Below, in pieces: positions 11,337-21,339 of a DNA stretch of 64,000 nucleotides. This stretch comes from Phytopythium helicoides. Its lineage: Eukaryota > Oomycota > Peronosporomycetes > Pythiales > Pythiaceae. Under the pieces are notes generated by a model that did not search any database, was not told the origin of the DNA, and saw only the letters and a program-made list of their open reading frames with translations. Position 1 is the stretch's first letter, and the number at the start of each line of letters is the position of its first letter. The stretch lies in the NCBI GenBank assembly GCA_024867545.1, contig JANFNE010000006.1:1054001-1118000 (forward strand), written 5' to 3'. Made by a program: the position numbers and the translations under genes.

Positions 11337-13025
11337 ATGGGCCCAAAGAAAGCCAAGAAGGAGAAGAAGGGCAAGAAAGCTGCGGCTGATACCACGTCCG
11401 ATGCCGACCGAGAGAAGGAGGCCGAGCGACTCGAGCTCGTGCGGCAGGCCAAAGCGCTGCTTGAGATGACGCGTAAGGAAGAACAGGCATTCAACGAGTT
11501 CCAGCAGCAGCGAGAAAAACTCAACTACTTCTGGATTGTTGAGAAGAAGAACTTTGAAGACCGCAAGGCCGAGTTGCGTAACAAAGAGCGTGAGCGGCAG
11601 GATCTCGAGGAGAAGCACCAGGTCGAGATCAAAGTCTACAAGCAGCGTGTCAAACATCTGCTGTACGAGCACCAGAATGAGCTAACGGCGCTCAAAGCCG
11701 AGCAGGAGCGTGCACTCAAGCTGTCCCAAGACGAATTTCGTGACAATGAGCGCGAGCTCAAGGCAGATAAGCGACGGCTAAAGCTCGACCTGAAAGAAAT
11801 CGAGCTCAGCCACCAGGACTATCTCAAGTCGCTCAAGCAAGATCAAGATCGCCGCATCACGATGCTGCGTCAAGAGTTTGAACGTCATGCTCGAGAGCTA
11901 CAACAAAAGTATGAGCGCAAACGCAAGGCTGTACGGGATGATCTCGAGGCACGACGCAAAGCTGACGCACAGCAAATTGAGGAGCGAAAGAATTTGCACA
12001 TTGCTCAACTCATGACAGCCCATGAAAAGGCATTCGGGGAGATCAAGAACTACTACAACGATATCACACACAACAATTTGGATTTGATCAAGTCGCTGAA
12101 GGAGGAAGTAGGCGAAATGAAGAAGAAGGAAGCCCAGGATGAGAAACTCATGTTTGAGATATCACAGGAAAACAAGCGCATGTCAGAGCCACTCAAACGC
12201 GCATTGTTGGATGTTGAGCGCTTGCGCAAAAGCATTCAAGCATATCAGCGAGATAAACTTGCATTGCGCGACGCCAAAGCTCAACTACTTGTTCTTGAGC
12301 ACGAGTACGCAGCGCTTTCATGGGAGCATGAGGTGCTCAGCCAAAGAGCAGCACAAGTCCAGCGCGAATTGGACGAGCTCAACGCGCAGTTCCAGTCAAG
12401 TATTTATGACGTGCAACAGAAGACAGGTCTTAAAAATTTGCTGCTGGACAAAAAGATGGACGCGATGACACGCCGCCTTGAGCAACGAGATGCTGAGCTC
12501 AACGAGGTTCTTCTGCACGCAAAGCTTGAGCCTACCCTTGTAGACCGTGTGAAAGGCAGGCTCGAGGACGTAATGGCTATCAAAGCACAGGACCAACGTG
12601 CGCTTGAGCGAGAGCTTGCACGAGTCGTCAAGATGCAGCACGATCTTGCCACAGCCGTGCGAGCAAAGATGAGCGAGTACGGATTGCCACTAGACGAGCT
12701 CGGTTTCGCACCACATGTCAAGGGAAATGCACCGGTTGCAGTTTCTGGAGGAGGAGTGTTCATGAATCTGGCTGCACTACCCGCAAGCGGCAATAATAAC
12801 GAAAACAATGGGAGCAGTGGACTTGCAGTTGGAACCACACCAGGCTCATCAACTCCCAGCGATGTCAAGGCAAGCATGAAGCGAGAGCTGGCGAGGAAAG
12901 CCCCAGTACCACCATCGCCTTTATCGTCTTCATCTTCACGGCTGCCATCAGGGGTGCATTTGAGTCCCAACAAACTCGAGTCTTCGTTCCCTATCAAGCG
13001 CGCTGCCAGCCCGTCACGAGGATAG
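11337..13025 (+). CDS. DRC4: dynein regulatory complex subunit 4 (GAS8/trypanin)
   Basis: Core scaffold subunit of the nexin-dynein regulatory complex, which links axonemal doublets and controls beating. Intronless, 562 residues. Lysine-rich start (MGPKKAKKEKKGKK), then near-continuous coiled coil to about residue 430. The family block FGEIKNYYNDITHNNLDLI followed by KSLKEEVGEMKKKE lies near residues 230-260, as in GAS8/trypanin/PF2. A low-complexity Ser/Pro/Asn tail of ~110 residues makes it longer than the ~480-residue animal proteins. It implies a flagellated stage, consistent with zoospores and with the other flagellar gene at 18287-19917. Confidence 0.95.
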   Translation: MGPKKAKKEKKGKKAAADTTSDADREKEAERLELVRQAKALLEMTRKEEQAFNEFQQQREKLNYFWIVEKKNFEDRKAELRNKERERQDLEEKHQVEIKVYKQRVKHLLYEHQNELTALKAEQERALKLSQDEFRDNERELKADKRRLKLDLKEIELSHQDYLKSLKQDQDRRITMLRQEFERHARELQQKYERKRKAVRDDLEARRKADAQQIEERKNLHIAQLMTAHEKAFGEIKNYYNDITHNNLDLIKSLKEEVGEMKKKEAQDEKLMFEISQENKRMSEPLKRALLDVERLRKSIQAYQRDKLALRDAKAQLLVLEHEYAALSWEHEVLSQRAAQVQRELDELNAQFQSSIYDVQQKTGLKNLLLDKKMDAMTRRLEQRDAELNEVLLHAKLEPTLVDRVKGRLEDVMAIKAQDQRALERELARVVKMQHDLATAVRAKMSEYGLPLDELGFAPHVKGNAPVAVSGGGVFMNLAALPASGNNNENNGSSGLAVGTTPGSSTPSDVKASMKRELARKAPVPPSPLSSSSSRLPSGVHLSPNKLESSFPIKRAASPSRG

Positions 13026-13129
13026 CATGTGTCAACACCGTAGTTACCAACAAGCCGCCACAGTCAAAAACGCGAGTGCACTAGGTACTTGTCACCATAT
13101 CCATACACCTACTCCTCCGATTTCTTATT

Positions 13130-14164
13130 TCACGAAAAGCGCGTCGGCAACACCGCGAAGCACATCTTCTCCAACCGAGCGTCCAGGTAGTCGAGCTTGA
13201 GGCTCATGGTGCGCTCGAACATGGCCACCTGAGAGTTCATGTGGCTCACTGACTCAACGATGCTTAAGAGTCCGGAGTTTTCTGTAACGCCGCCTTCCCG
13301 CGCATTTCCTGCTGCTGCGACTGCAGCTGATCGCGAGATACCATCCACAGTCGAGGCGGAATGCGACAACGAATGCACATTGGACGATGTCGTGGTGGTT
13401 GACTGCAGGCTCGACATGTACGAGCTCATGTCGTCAACGCCCAGTACCGCGTTGGAGTGTGCAATCGCGAAGGCTGATGGCGGATTTGACGGAAATCCGC
13501 TAGTGCTCTGACCGCTAGCATCTCCTGGTGGCGTGATTGGTGCCATGTCCATGGCTGGCGTGAAAGTCTCCGACAGTTGGTCGATCTCATCGTCCGAGAG
13601 TGCTCTGATGTTGTGCGCGCGCTTAAAGTGGCGCAGCCAGGCTGCTACAGCCTTCATGGACACCGTCCCGCCGTGACTGTCCGCCTTGCCTGCATACTGC
13701 AGGAAGAGCTCGGCGGCCTTGGCCGCGAGTGCGTCTGGCGTGAGGCTGCGCTCCAGGTGTCGCTGGCGGATGATCCAGCGGTAGAGCTCCTGCTCGACGC
13801 CCGGGTGGTACTCGGAGGTGGCGCGCAGCGTCTTGCGCTGCAGCGTGGACAGGTGCTTGGCGTCTACGCAGAAGGCCAGGATGCGCGCGCGGTTCTTCTT
13901 GATGTCCGACACCTGCTGGCGGCTGATGCCGAACGCGCGCGCGATGTTGGCGGGCGGCTCGCCCAGCTCCAGGCGCTGCAGCACCTGCTGCTTCTCGTGG
14001 ATCGACAGCACCACGCGCTTGCGCTTGCTGCCGCTCAGCGCCGCCGCCTCGCCGTCGCTGTGCTCCTCGCTGTGCGCCGCGTGCCCCAGCGGCGTCATGA
14101 GGTATAGCGATTCACTTGGGAACTGGAAGTATACGCGCGCGTTTTCCGGACTGGAGGGAAGCAC
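13130..14164 (-). CDS. CENP-B/psq-type helix-turn-helix protein
   Basis: Intronless, 344 residues. After a short leader comes KRKRVVLSIHEKQQVLQRLE, then EPPANIARAFGISRQQVSDIKKN (residues ~60-90), the homeodomain-like first helix-turn-helix of CENP-B and Tigger/pogo transposases. A second helical block (VEQELYRWIIRQRHLERSLTPDALAAKAAELF, residues ~120-155) matches the CENP-B second DNA-binding domain, but no DDE catalytic core follows; instead there is a Ser/Thr/Pro-rich region and a final helix near ERTMSLKLDYLDARLEKM that may oligomerise. It is therefore a likely transcription factor domesticated from a transposase DNA-binding region. Start codon could also be the internal Met before TPLGHAA. 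A CCAAT box lies at about 14204-14208, upstream. Confidence 0.8.
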   Translation of the reverse strand: MLPSSPENARVYFQFPSESLYLMTPLGHAAHSEEHSDGEAAALSGSKRKRVVLSIHEKQQVLQRLELGEPPANIARAFGISRQQVSDIKKNRARILAFCVDAKHLSTLQRKTLRATSEYHPGVEQELYRWIIRQRHLERSLTPDALAAKAAELFLQYAGKADSHGGTVSMKAVAAWLRHFKRAHNIRALSDDEIDQLSETFTPAMDMAPITPPGDASGQSTSGFPSNPPSAFAIAHSNAVLGVDDMSSYMSSLQSTTTTSSNVHSLSHSASTVDGISRSAAVAAAGNAREGGVTENSGLLSIVESVSHMNSQVAMFERTMSLKLDYLDARLEKMCFAVLPTRFS

Positions 14165-14257
14165 TGGGATTCGTCAAAAAAGAGAGAGGTAAATCAGTTT
14201 TGACCAATCATGTGTGAGAAACCCCTCGAGGCGGTTGCCAAATGGGCTCTTTTTGGC

Positions 14258-14661
14258 ATGAACGCGGCGGTGGGGACCATGACGCCGCCCCGCGCGGCCA
14301 ACGCGCGCAGCCGCGTGACGTCGCCGCCCACGCCGCTCGTGAACGCCAACAGTGCGGTGCTCTCTAGCTGTGCACGCGCTTTGGCGAGCCGCTGAGCGCG
14401 ATGTGGTCCCGCAGGCTACAGGAGCATGATCCTGCTCGAGAAGAAGCGCAAGTCGCACGAGCTCGCGACCTCGGAGCTCAAGAACGGTCGGTGGTGCTCG
14501 GGTCCTACATGCGACTATATATACTGGTGGAGCAGCTGGTGACGGAGCGGGTGGGCGTGTACTACTTAGTGCTGCTGGAGGAGACGCTGGACGGGCTGCG
14601 CAAGAAAGCCGAGGAGCTGCAGCTCGACAACTGGATGTACCAGAATGTGCGGTTCGGCTGA
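14258..14661 (+). CDS. small coiled-coil protein, unrecognised
   Basis: Proposed three-exon gene. Exon 1 ends after VNAN-A (about 14258-14350), exon 2 begins after CCCGCAG (about 14415) and encodes YRSMILLEKKRKSHELATSELKN, and exon 3 encodes VLLEETLDGLRKKAEELQLDNWMYQNVRFG to the stop at 14661. Donors are A|GTGCGG and G|GTCGGT, acceptors CCGCAG and CTTAG, with matching phases. The result is a basic, Pro/Ala-rich head and a helical tail of about 50 residues, ~85 residues in all. I do not recognise a family. The tail is protein-like and the phases fit, but the weak GTCGGT donor and start (14258 or 14279) are uncertain. Confidence 0.45.
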
Positions 14662-14841
14662 GCTGCTGGCAAAGATGACAGGCAGGAGGGGGAGCAGTGG
14701 GTTTAATTCAGCACAAGCACTTGCATGATTCATTTGTGAGTACGCGTGACGGGCATGCAGCCGCTCGAGCTATTGCTGCTGCCTTCTACCGCCGAGGCGA
14801 AGCGAGACCGCCTTCGGCCGACGGACGAGTGCAGACAGCAC

Positions 14842-15943
14842 TTACTGTCGCTTGTTCATCTCCTCGAGGAGCGTGACACCGAGGCGAGCGGGCGAGCGCG
14901 TGACGCTGACGCCAGCGGCCTCCAGAGCGGCGAACTTGCCCTCCGCGGTACCCTTGCCGCCCGAGACGATGGCGCCGGCGTGGCCCATGCGACGTCCAGG
15001 GGGAGCCGTGATACCGGCGATGAAGCTCACGACGGGCTTGTTCGGGTCGCCGTGGGCCATGAGCCACTCGGCGGCCTCCTCCTCGGCCGATCCACCGATC
15101 TCGCCGATCATGATGATGCCCTCCGTCTCGGGGTCGTTCGTGAAGCGCTCGAGGCAGTCGATGAAGTTGGTGCCGTTGAACGGGTCACCACCGATGCCGA
15201 TGACCGTCGACTGGCCGAGGCCGACGGCCGTGGTCTGGGCCACGGCCTCGTAGGTCAGGGTGCCCGAGCGCGAGACGATGCCGACCTTGCCCTTCTGGTG
15301 GATGTAGCCGGGCATGATGCCCATCTTGCACTCACCCGGCTTGATGATGCCGGGGCAGTTGGGGCCGATGAGGCGCGTCGTCTTCTGGTTGCGCAGGTGC
15401 CACTTGACCTTGACCATGTCCTGCTGCGGGATACCCTCCGTGATGGCCACCACGAGCGGGATCTCGGCGTTGATGGCGTCGATGATGGCGTCCGCGCAGA
15501 ACGGCGGCGGCACGTAGATGACCGACGCGTCGGCGTCCGTGGCGTCCTTGGCCTGCACATCGTCCGCCCCCACACCCCGTCATTAGCGCGGCCTGCTTTC
15601 ACCGAACCCCCGCAGGCATCAATCGCTGGCGCACCTCCTGGACCGTGTTGAAGACCGGCAGGCCGAGGTGCGTGGTGCCGCCCTTCTTGGGGGTCACGCC
15701 GCCGACCATGCGGGTGCCGTAGGCGATCGCCTGCTCCGAGTGGAACGTGCCCTGCGACCCATATCACTAGTCAGCCTCACGCCCTCCCATCCGCCGCCGC
15801 ACCGTCGGAATCTTGCGCACCTGCTTGCCTGTGAAGCCCTGGCAGATGACCTTGGTGTCCTTGTTGATCCAGACCTTGGCCGAGGCCGACATGGAGCGCG
15901 AGGCCTGCGCGGCCAAGCTCTTGACGGGCGCGCGCACGAACAT
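14842..15943 (-). CDS. SUCLG1: succinyl-CoA ligase alpha subunit, mitochondrial
   Basis: Alpha subunit of the TCA-cycle enzyme that converts succinyl-CoA to succinate with substrate-level nucleotide phosphorylation. Three exons (about 15821-15943, 15635-15751, 14842-15552) give 316 residues. The Arg/Ser/Ala-rich leader [20 protein letters not shown] is a typical mitochondrial presequence. Next come [35 protein letters not shown] CoA-binding sequence, [44 protein letters not shown] and the phosphohistidine loop [14 protein letters not shown]. Both introns are about 69-82 nt with GTGCGC donors. It is divergently transcribed from ALKBH8 with a shared CCAAT-rich gap. Confidence 0.96.
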
Positions 15944-16068
15944 GTTGCGTAGGCTGCGGGGTCGGGAGCTTGCTTCTTGGCGCCGATTCCAGACTGCTGC
16001 TGCCGGGGGACCGCCTAATGTGGGGCTAGGAACGAGGGGGGAGCCTGCGCACCTAACAATCCAGCCGG

Positions 16069-16174
16069 CCAATCGCCGCGCGGATCGGGATACTTCTCGC
16101 GCGCTATTGGTGGAAAAAACAGGATATCCATCGCGCGATTGGACAAAACGCGCATTTCGACGATTTGGACCAAT
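16069..16174. promoter_or_regulatory. four CCAAT boxes at ~32-bp steps in a divergent promoter
   Basis: Between the SUCLG1 start (15943, minus) and ALKBH8 start (16260, plus) are CCAAT at 16069-16073, ATTGG (reverse) at 16106-16110 and 16138-16142, and CCAAT at 16170-16174. Successive spacings are about 37, 32 and 32 bp. Multiple CCAAT boxes spaced near 32 bp are a known hallmark of NF-Y-driven promoters in other eukaryotes; binding here is inferred. The whole 316-bp gap holds no other feature I can support. Confidence 0.65.
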
Positions 16175-16259
16175 CGATGACGACGTCGACGCAAGACCTG
16201 CAGCGTCCAGGTTCAACCCGCGTTTTACATAGTCGTTGTTTTGAAAGAGTGACGTGTCC

Positions 16260-18185
16260 ATGTCTTGCCAAAGACGCGCCATCGAGCTGTTGGACATGGC
16301 GGCTGCTGCTGCCGAAGCGCTCGCCGCGGCTGCTCCTGCGCCGCCCCAGGCGCTCGAGGGCGCTGCGCTCCATGGTGGAGCTGACGCCGACGTTGAAGCG
16401 CTGGTGCTGGGCGACTTTGTGGCGGATGAAGAGCCCAGCGCGTTCCTCAAGCTCACGATGAGCCGCAAGATCAAGCCCGAGCTCATCGCCGAGCCCAAGC
16501 TGCGCACCTTCCTGCTCGACCTCGCGGGCTCCAGCAGCCACGAGACAGTCAGGCGCGTCCAATATGGCACGAGCGCGCGACGAGCGGTGCTTGTGGAGCT
16601 CTCGGACGCTCAGGTGGCCGCGAAATGCCGCGAGGTGCTGCACAACCAGCCGTGCGCGCTGCTTGGAGGACGCGTCATGTACGCAGAGTTTGTGCTCCCG
16701 CGCAAGCAAAAGGAGGCGCGCGACCAGCTTCGCCGCGTCCCTAGCGTTTCAAGGTCGCAGACAGTGGACCCGTCGGTGCGTGTACCGGGGCTGCAGTTCA
16801 CACCCGAGTTCATCTCCGAGGAGCAGGAGCGCGAGCTGCTCACGTTCTTCGATCGAGATGGCCGTGCACACTGGGAAAACACAGTGCGCGCTCGCCAAGT
16901 GCAGCATTTCGGTTTTGTGTTCAACTATGACACCCGGCGCTGCGATCTGCCGGGCGAAAAGGAGACTGGGGTGGCACACGAAATGCCTCCTTTGTTGACG
17001 CGGCTTGTCCAGCAAATTGTCGAGACTGGCGCAATGGACGGTGATGCCCCCGATCAGATCACAGTGAACGAGTACCTGCCAGGTCAAGGCATCGCTGCGC
17101 ACATCGACACGCACGCGGCATTCACGACGACGATCGCATCGCTCAGCCTTGATAACGAGATTGTTATGGAGTTCCGCCATCCAGACGGTGAAATTGTCGA
17201 GCCGGTGCTACTTCCCCCACGTTCAATGGTTGTGATGACTGGTGCAAGCCGATACGCGTGGACTCACGCGATTCAGCCTCGGGTGTTTGACGTGATCGAT
17301 GGCGAACGTGTTAATCGCCGCCGCCGCTTATCGATCACGTTCCGCAAGGTACAGACTACACCATGTTCTTGTGGCTTTCCTGTCCAGTGTGCAGCTCAAG
17401 ACCAATTTGAGGAGAATCGACTGCACAAGCTGAAGCAGAGTGAGAATGAGCCTGCTGATGATACCTCGCTCGCACCCACAGATGTAGAGAAAAAATTTGT
17501 CCACGAGTTCTACGAGACGGTGGCGGATCACTTCAGCAGCACACGGTACAATCCGTGGCCACGAATCAAGCAGTTCGTTCAAACGCTGCCATTTGGGTCC
17601 ATCATTGCAGATCTGGGTTGTGGGAACGGCAAGTACATGCTTTGTGTGAACCCACAGCAAAGCGTTGCCATAGGCGGAGATCGAAGTGCTCGGCTAGCAG
17701 ATATTTGCGGCTCTCGCGGGCTCAATGCAATGGTGTGTGATGCAATGCGGGCTCCGGTTCGGTCGGGAATTTGTGATGCAGCACTATCGATTGCTGTGCT
17801 CCACCATCTTAGTACAGAACACCATCGTATTGCCGCAGTCAAGGAAGTTATTCGAGTGCTGCGCGTTGGCGGTCGGGGAGTAATCTATGCATGGGCTCAC
17901 GAGCAGCAACGCGGCTCAAGGCGTCGCTTTGAAGAGGATCGACAAGATTTCATGGTACCGTGGAATCTGGACAAGCGATTTGTTCGTAAGGACAAGTCTG
18001 ATGTGAGCGCATCTAGCACAGAAGACCGCGAGAACTCGTCAACAGCCTCGGTAGTGCAGCGATTTTGCCACATGTTCAAGCAAGGTGAGCTTGAGGAATT
18101 AGTTCAGCTGGCAGGTGGCGCTGTTGTTGAGGAAAGCTATTACGACGAGTCGAATTGGGCTGTCATCCTACGCCGCGAGAGCTGA
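16260..18185 (+). CDS. ALKBH8: ALKBH8, tRNA wobble-uridine dioxygenase/methyltransferase
   Basis: Completes and hydroxylates 5-methoxycarbonylmethyluridine at the tRNA wobble position. Intronless, 641 residues, three modules in the family order: an RRM-like domain (to about residue 165, ending AEFVLPRKQ), an AlkB Fe(II)/2-oxoglutarate dioxygenase (VPGLQFTPEFISEEQE through the iron ligands His-Ile-Asp in IAAHIDTHAAF to RRLSITFRKV), and a Trm9-like methyltransferase (FVHEFYETVADHFSSTRYNPWPRI, with motif I ADLGCGNGKY). The Cys cluster CSCGFPVQC lies between the last two modules. The ATG at 16260 is the first in frame; a GTG two codons upstream is ignored. Shares a promoter region with SUCLG1. 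Confidence 0.96.
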   Translation: MSCQRRAIELLDMAAAAAEALAAAAPAPPQALEGAALHGGADADVEALVLGDFVADEEPSAFLKLTMSRKIKPELIAEPKLRTFLLDLAGSSSHETVRRVQYGTSARRAVLVELSDAQVAAKCREVLHNQPCALLGGRVMYAEFVLPRKQKEARDQLRRVPSVSRSQTVDPSVRVPGLQFTPEFISEEQERELLTFFDRDGRAHWENTVRARQVQHFGFVFNYDTRRCDLPGEKETGVAHEMPPLLTRLVQQIVETGAMDGDAPDQITVNEYLPGQGIAAHIDTHAAFTTTIASLSLDNEIVMEFRHPDGEIVEPVLLPPRSMVVMTGASRYAWTHAIQPRVFDVIDGERVNRRRRLSITFRKVQTTPCSCGFPVQCAAQDQFEENRLHKLKQSENEPADDTSLAPTDVEKKFVHEFYETVADHFSSTRYNPWPRIKQFVQTLPFGSIIADLGCGNGKYMLCVNPQQSVAIGGDRSARLADICGSRGLNAMVCDAMRAPVRSGICDAALSIAVLHHLSTEHHRIAAVKEVIRVLRVGGRGVIYAWAHEQQRGSRRRFEEDRQDFMVPWNLDKRFVRKDKSDVSASSTEDRENSSTASVVQRFCHMFKQGELEELVQLAGGAVVEESYYDESNWAVILRRES

Positions 18186-18286
18186 TTAAACCGCAATTGA
18201 AGTGCAGTTTAGCCCACAATGTAACGCGAGTTGATGTAAGTGCTTTCAAAGGCTCGGGCAGCAAACAACGGTTTCGTATGGGTCGT

Positions 18287-19917
18287 CTATGGGAGTGGTG
18301 GCCCAGCCTTCATAGCCCTCCACAGTTCCGCTGTATCTTGATTCGAGCCGATGTTGGCTTCTTGTTTAGTAATTGTCTTCTCTTTACGAGCAGATCGCGA
18401 CTTGGCGTACTCTGGGTGGTGTCTTATGTTACGCGATTGCAAATTGAAGCTTGTGTCTGTGGAAGGCTTGTAGACACCGGGTCCCAGCGCATCCGCGTTT
18501 AAATGTCCCGCAGTTATCATTGACTCGACCAAGTCGCGACTTTGGACACGTCCAAAAGTACTCTTGGGAGGGGATACATGAATTGAACTATCACTGGGAT
18601 GCTTCCCAGTTGTTGTCCGCTTTGCTGACTCCATCGCGTCTATAACAGCTTGACCTAGCATTTCAGCCTCCAAGAAACCTGCATCCTTCAGCGAACGCAA
18701 CATTGCAGGGTCTAACTCGTCTCTGTGACTGCTTTTGTGCTCGTCTGTAGACAAACGCTCATATGCTCCAGGCCCTCGCCTGGAAGCATCTGTTGTTCGA
18801 AGTCGTTGCCCTGCGCTGTCGCCAATCCTCATTTGTGCTTTACCTCGAACCAACCGTTTGTCCAGTGTCTAGAATTATAGGAGGGATGAGTTTGGGTTGT
18901 TGATCTTTCAAGATGTTGTGTTGGCCAACCTGTAAAGAGCACTGGAGCTGCTTGTACGAGGTCGCAAGCTCTTTAGAGCCACTAGCAGAGCCCAGCGCGC
19001 TATCGCTTCGCACACGCTGAGCAAACATCATGAGTCAGAAAGGTTCACTACGTAGAGCAGTTGTGATGCTGGGAAGTACCGCTAGGAATGTGTCGATACT
19101 CCGGGACCGAAAAGCACTTTGCGAAACTCCAACTCCACCCCTGCGTGTATCGACATAATCTACGTTGCCTCTGCTTGATGTACTCGATTGTGTTTCCTCA
19201 GTCTGCCGATAATAAGCCCCTGGACCGAGATTTGAGCCCTCACCCCTCTGAGCTCGCACAAGTTCCAATATACCCGCGCGTTTGGCTTGGGCAAACGTGA
19301 ATGGGGTTGCTATCCTCTCTTGGTTGTACTGTTACGACCTCAGACAAGGATTAGAACTGCAAATGGAATGTATTCAGCATTCGATCAGTTTACGTACGTC
19401 GCGATCAACCTCGTAGTAGCCAGGTCCAAGAGCTAATCGAAGTGCTTCGACTCGTTCGGTTTTTGCTTCAGGATCCGTAGACACTGGCCTTCGTTTCTTC
19501 ATCTGACCTGCAGCAGTTGAAATTTCGTCGACAGTGTATGCTCGGGCAAACTGACCCTGCACAAGCGGCTTGTACTTGTGAGGCCCAGGACTTTCTTGCT
19601 TCAGATTCCAGCCCTCACGAAGTTGTGTAGCTTGGCGCTCGCGCTCGTTCTGAATTTGAATTCGCTGAGCCATCTTAGTGCCGTGCTTGATTGTGTCATG
19701 GTGACTACAAAACGTTCCTCGCCGGTTTGTCGTGCTGGCTTGGACATTCAAGCGCGGATTGTAGGAACAAGGGTGCTGTGCGATTGAGCATTTATCAGAG
19801 ATGTAGGGTTGCGCTTGAGCACAACACCAAGGGAAAAGCGGGATAACTCACAGGCTCAACACTCGCGACGCTGTTGAGTACCGGACCAAACCGGTCTTGC
19901 GTGGACAAGAGCGCCAT
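18287..19917 (-). CDS. flagellar sperm-tail PG-rich repeat (SHIPPO) protein
   Basis: Five exons (about 19852-19917, 19398-19775, 19080-19316, 18930-19016, 18287-18868), all joining in phase, give 449 residues. Repeated short motifs of the STPGR family are seen: SPGPHKYKP, LGPGYYEV, LGPGAYYR, GPGAYERL and LGPGVYKP, each followed by spacer rich in Ser and Thr and basic residues. Proteins of this family line axonemal or cortical microtubules. The start MALLSTQDRFGPVLNSV has a first degenerate FGP motif. The acceptor of exon 3 (AAGAG) is weak. With DRC4 it points to flagellated cells; there is no other functional link between the two loci. Confidence 0.85.
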
Positions 19918-19994
19918 ACTGAAGAATCTACTTGTGACCTGGCCACGCTTGGAAGCGATGCTCCGAGTGAAAAGTGAAATGTAAAAATATCATG

Positions 19995-21339
19995 TTATGC
20001 TATGCGATCCACTTGTGCTGACGCTGTATCCACTCTTAGCTGCTCAGCTAGCAATTGCTCTAGATTCTCGGTGTTGACGATGTTCCAGACGCTGGGGGTG
20101 TTTGAGGCTCTCGAGCCAACTTGAACCTCAGCCGAGCATTCTTCTTCCGTAACATCTTGCTCCCGACGCTTGCGTGCCTTCCTACCGACTGTCGTTTGTT
20201 TTCGCTGAGTCATCAATAAGAGTGCATCAGAGGACAGGACAAGGAGACAAGTATCGAGATGGCATGGGCAAACCTGCGGCAGCGCTGTAGTGAGCGCCTG
20301 GCGCCAGTCTCCGGTTTCCTGAAATGCTATGAGCACTTCGATGACTGTGTTGACATTGAGGATATGGTCAAGTCGCTCAGTGATGTGTTCTTGGATTGGT
20401 AAGCGAGCTGTTGTGACCCCAGCACGGGTAGCGGCGGCTAGTGTTGCTCCCTGCGGTACTCCAAACTCGTTAGCTTGAAGAGAGTCAAGGTTTGTGACGA
20501 GGCTTACCTTCTTTCGTGATTTGTCGACGATACCGCCGATGACGTACGTCTTCTTTGGGTCTAGCTCGGAAAGAGCGTCAGGCGCGTCAGGCGACAAGTA
20601 TACAAGCTCCTGCGTAAGAGCGACGAGAAATGTCAGCAAAAAATGATCCGAAGCAACGTGCTTCAGTCAGGGTCTCAATACATACCGATGGCGCGAGGAG
20701 CTCCGGGAGGCTTGCATCACTGTGAAGCCATTGGACACTCCATCGATCAGCGCTAAAGCGCTTGAGGGACTCGAGAAGCGCTTCGCTCGCGTTGCACAGC
20801 ACTAGTTGGAACGGCTCCTTCATCTGCTTGATGGCGCCGTAGCTGAGCTTGAGTTGCTTCGCGAGGCTGCGGATCTCCTGCACGCATCCATCAGAATTGC
20901 TCTTGTGAGGTTTAGATACAGTGAAGTTGGTCTGCACCTTGTCGTTCATGATGTTGTCGAAGCTCAGGTCTACGGCGATGCTCGCGTTGGCGCTCTCACC
21001 CGCTGCCGCACGCTTCATGCGCTCCACAACCTCAACTTTCTCCGCTGCTTCATCCAGGAGGAACTGCCGTCGTTGCTCTGCATCCCCGATCGCACTCACC
21101 GTGAGCTTCACACGATCGGAAAAAAAAAATTGCAGTAGATCAAATGACAGAATCGTCACGTGTTGCTGCTCACCAACGTTCATGGAGTGCAGCAGTACCG
21201 ACCGCTCGCGGCGCTTGCGTTCTCGCGCTGGTCGTTTGGACGCTCCATTACTAGCAGAAGGTGCAGGAGGGCTCTGCGCATCGCCACTGGCCGCGGCTTG
21301 GCGCTCGGGAGCTGCAGAGGAAGCAAGGGCGGCGTCCAT
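19995..21339 (-). CDS. TRM10: tRNA (guanine-9-N1) methyltransferase TRM10
   Basis: SPOUT-fold methyltransferase that makes m1G9 in tRNA. Exons read IAVDLSFDNIMNDK | EIRSLAKQLKLSYGAIKQMKEPF, then LLAPS | ELVYLSPDAPDAL, then YVIGGIVDKSRKK | GATLAAATRAGVTTARLPIQEHI, then TALPQ | RKQTTVGRKARKR. DLSFD, KEIRSLAKQL, YVIGGIVD and TARLPI are the family's catalytic-domain motifs. Removing five introns of about 72, 60, 76, 57 and 69 nt leaves ~336 residues. The N-terminus is basic (KRPARERKRRER), fitting tRNA binding. Four of the five introns are multiples of three with no in-frame stop, so an unspliced frame stays open; family alignment shows they should be removed. The first, which contains a T10 run, is the least certain. 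Confidence 0.92.

Noticed and set aside
14746..15651. 301-codon plus-strand frame
   Set aside because: Antisense to succinyl-CoA ligase alpha; reads through two of its introns.
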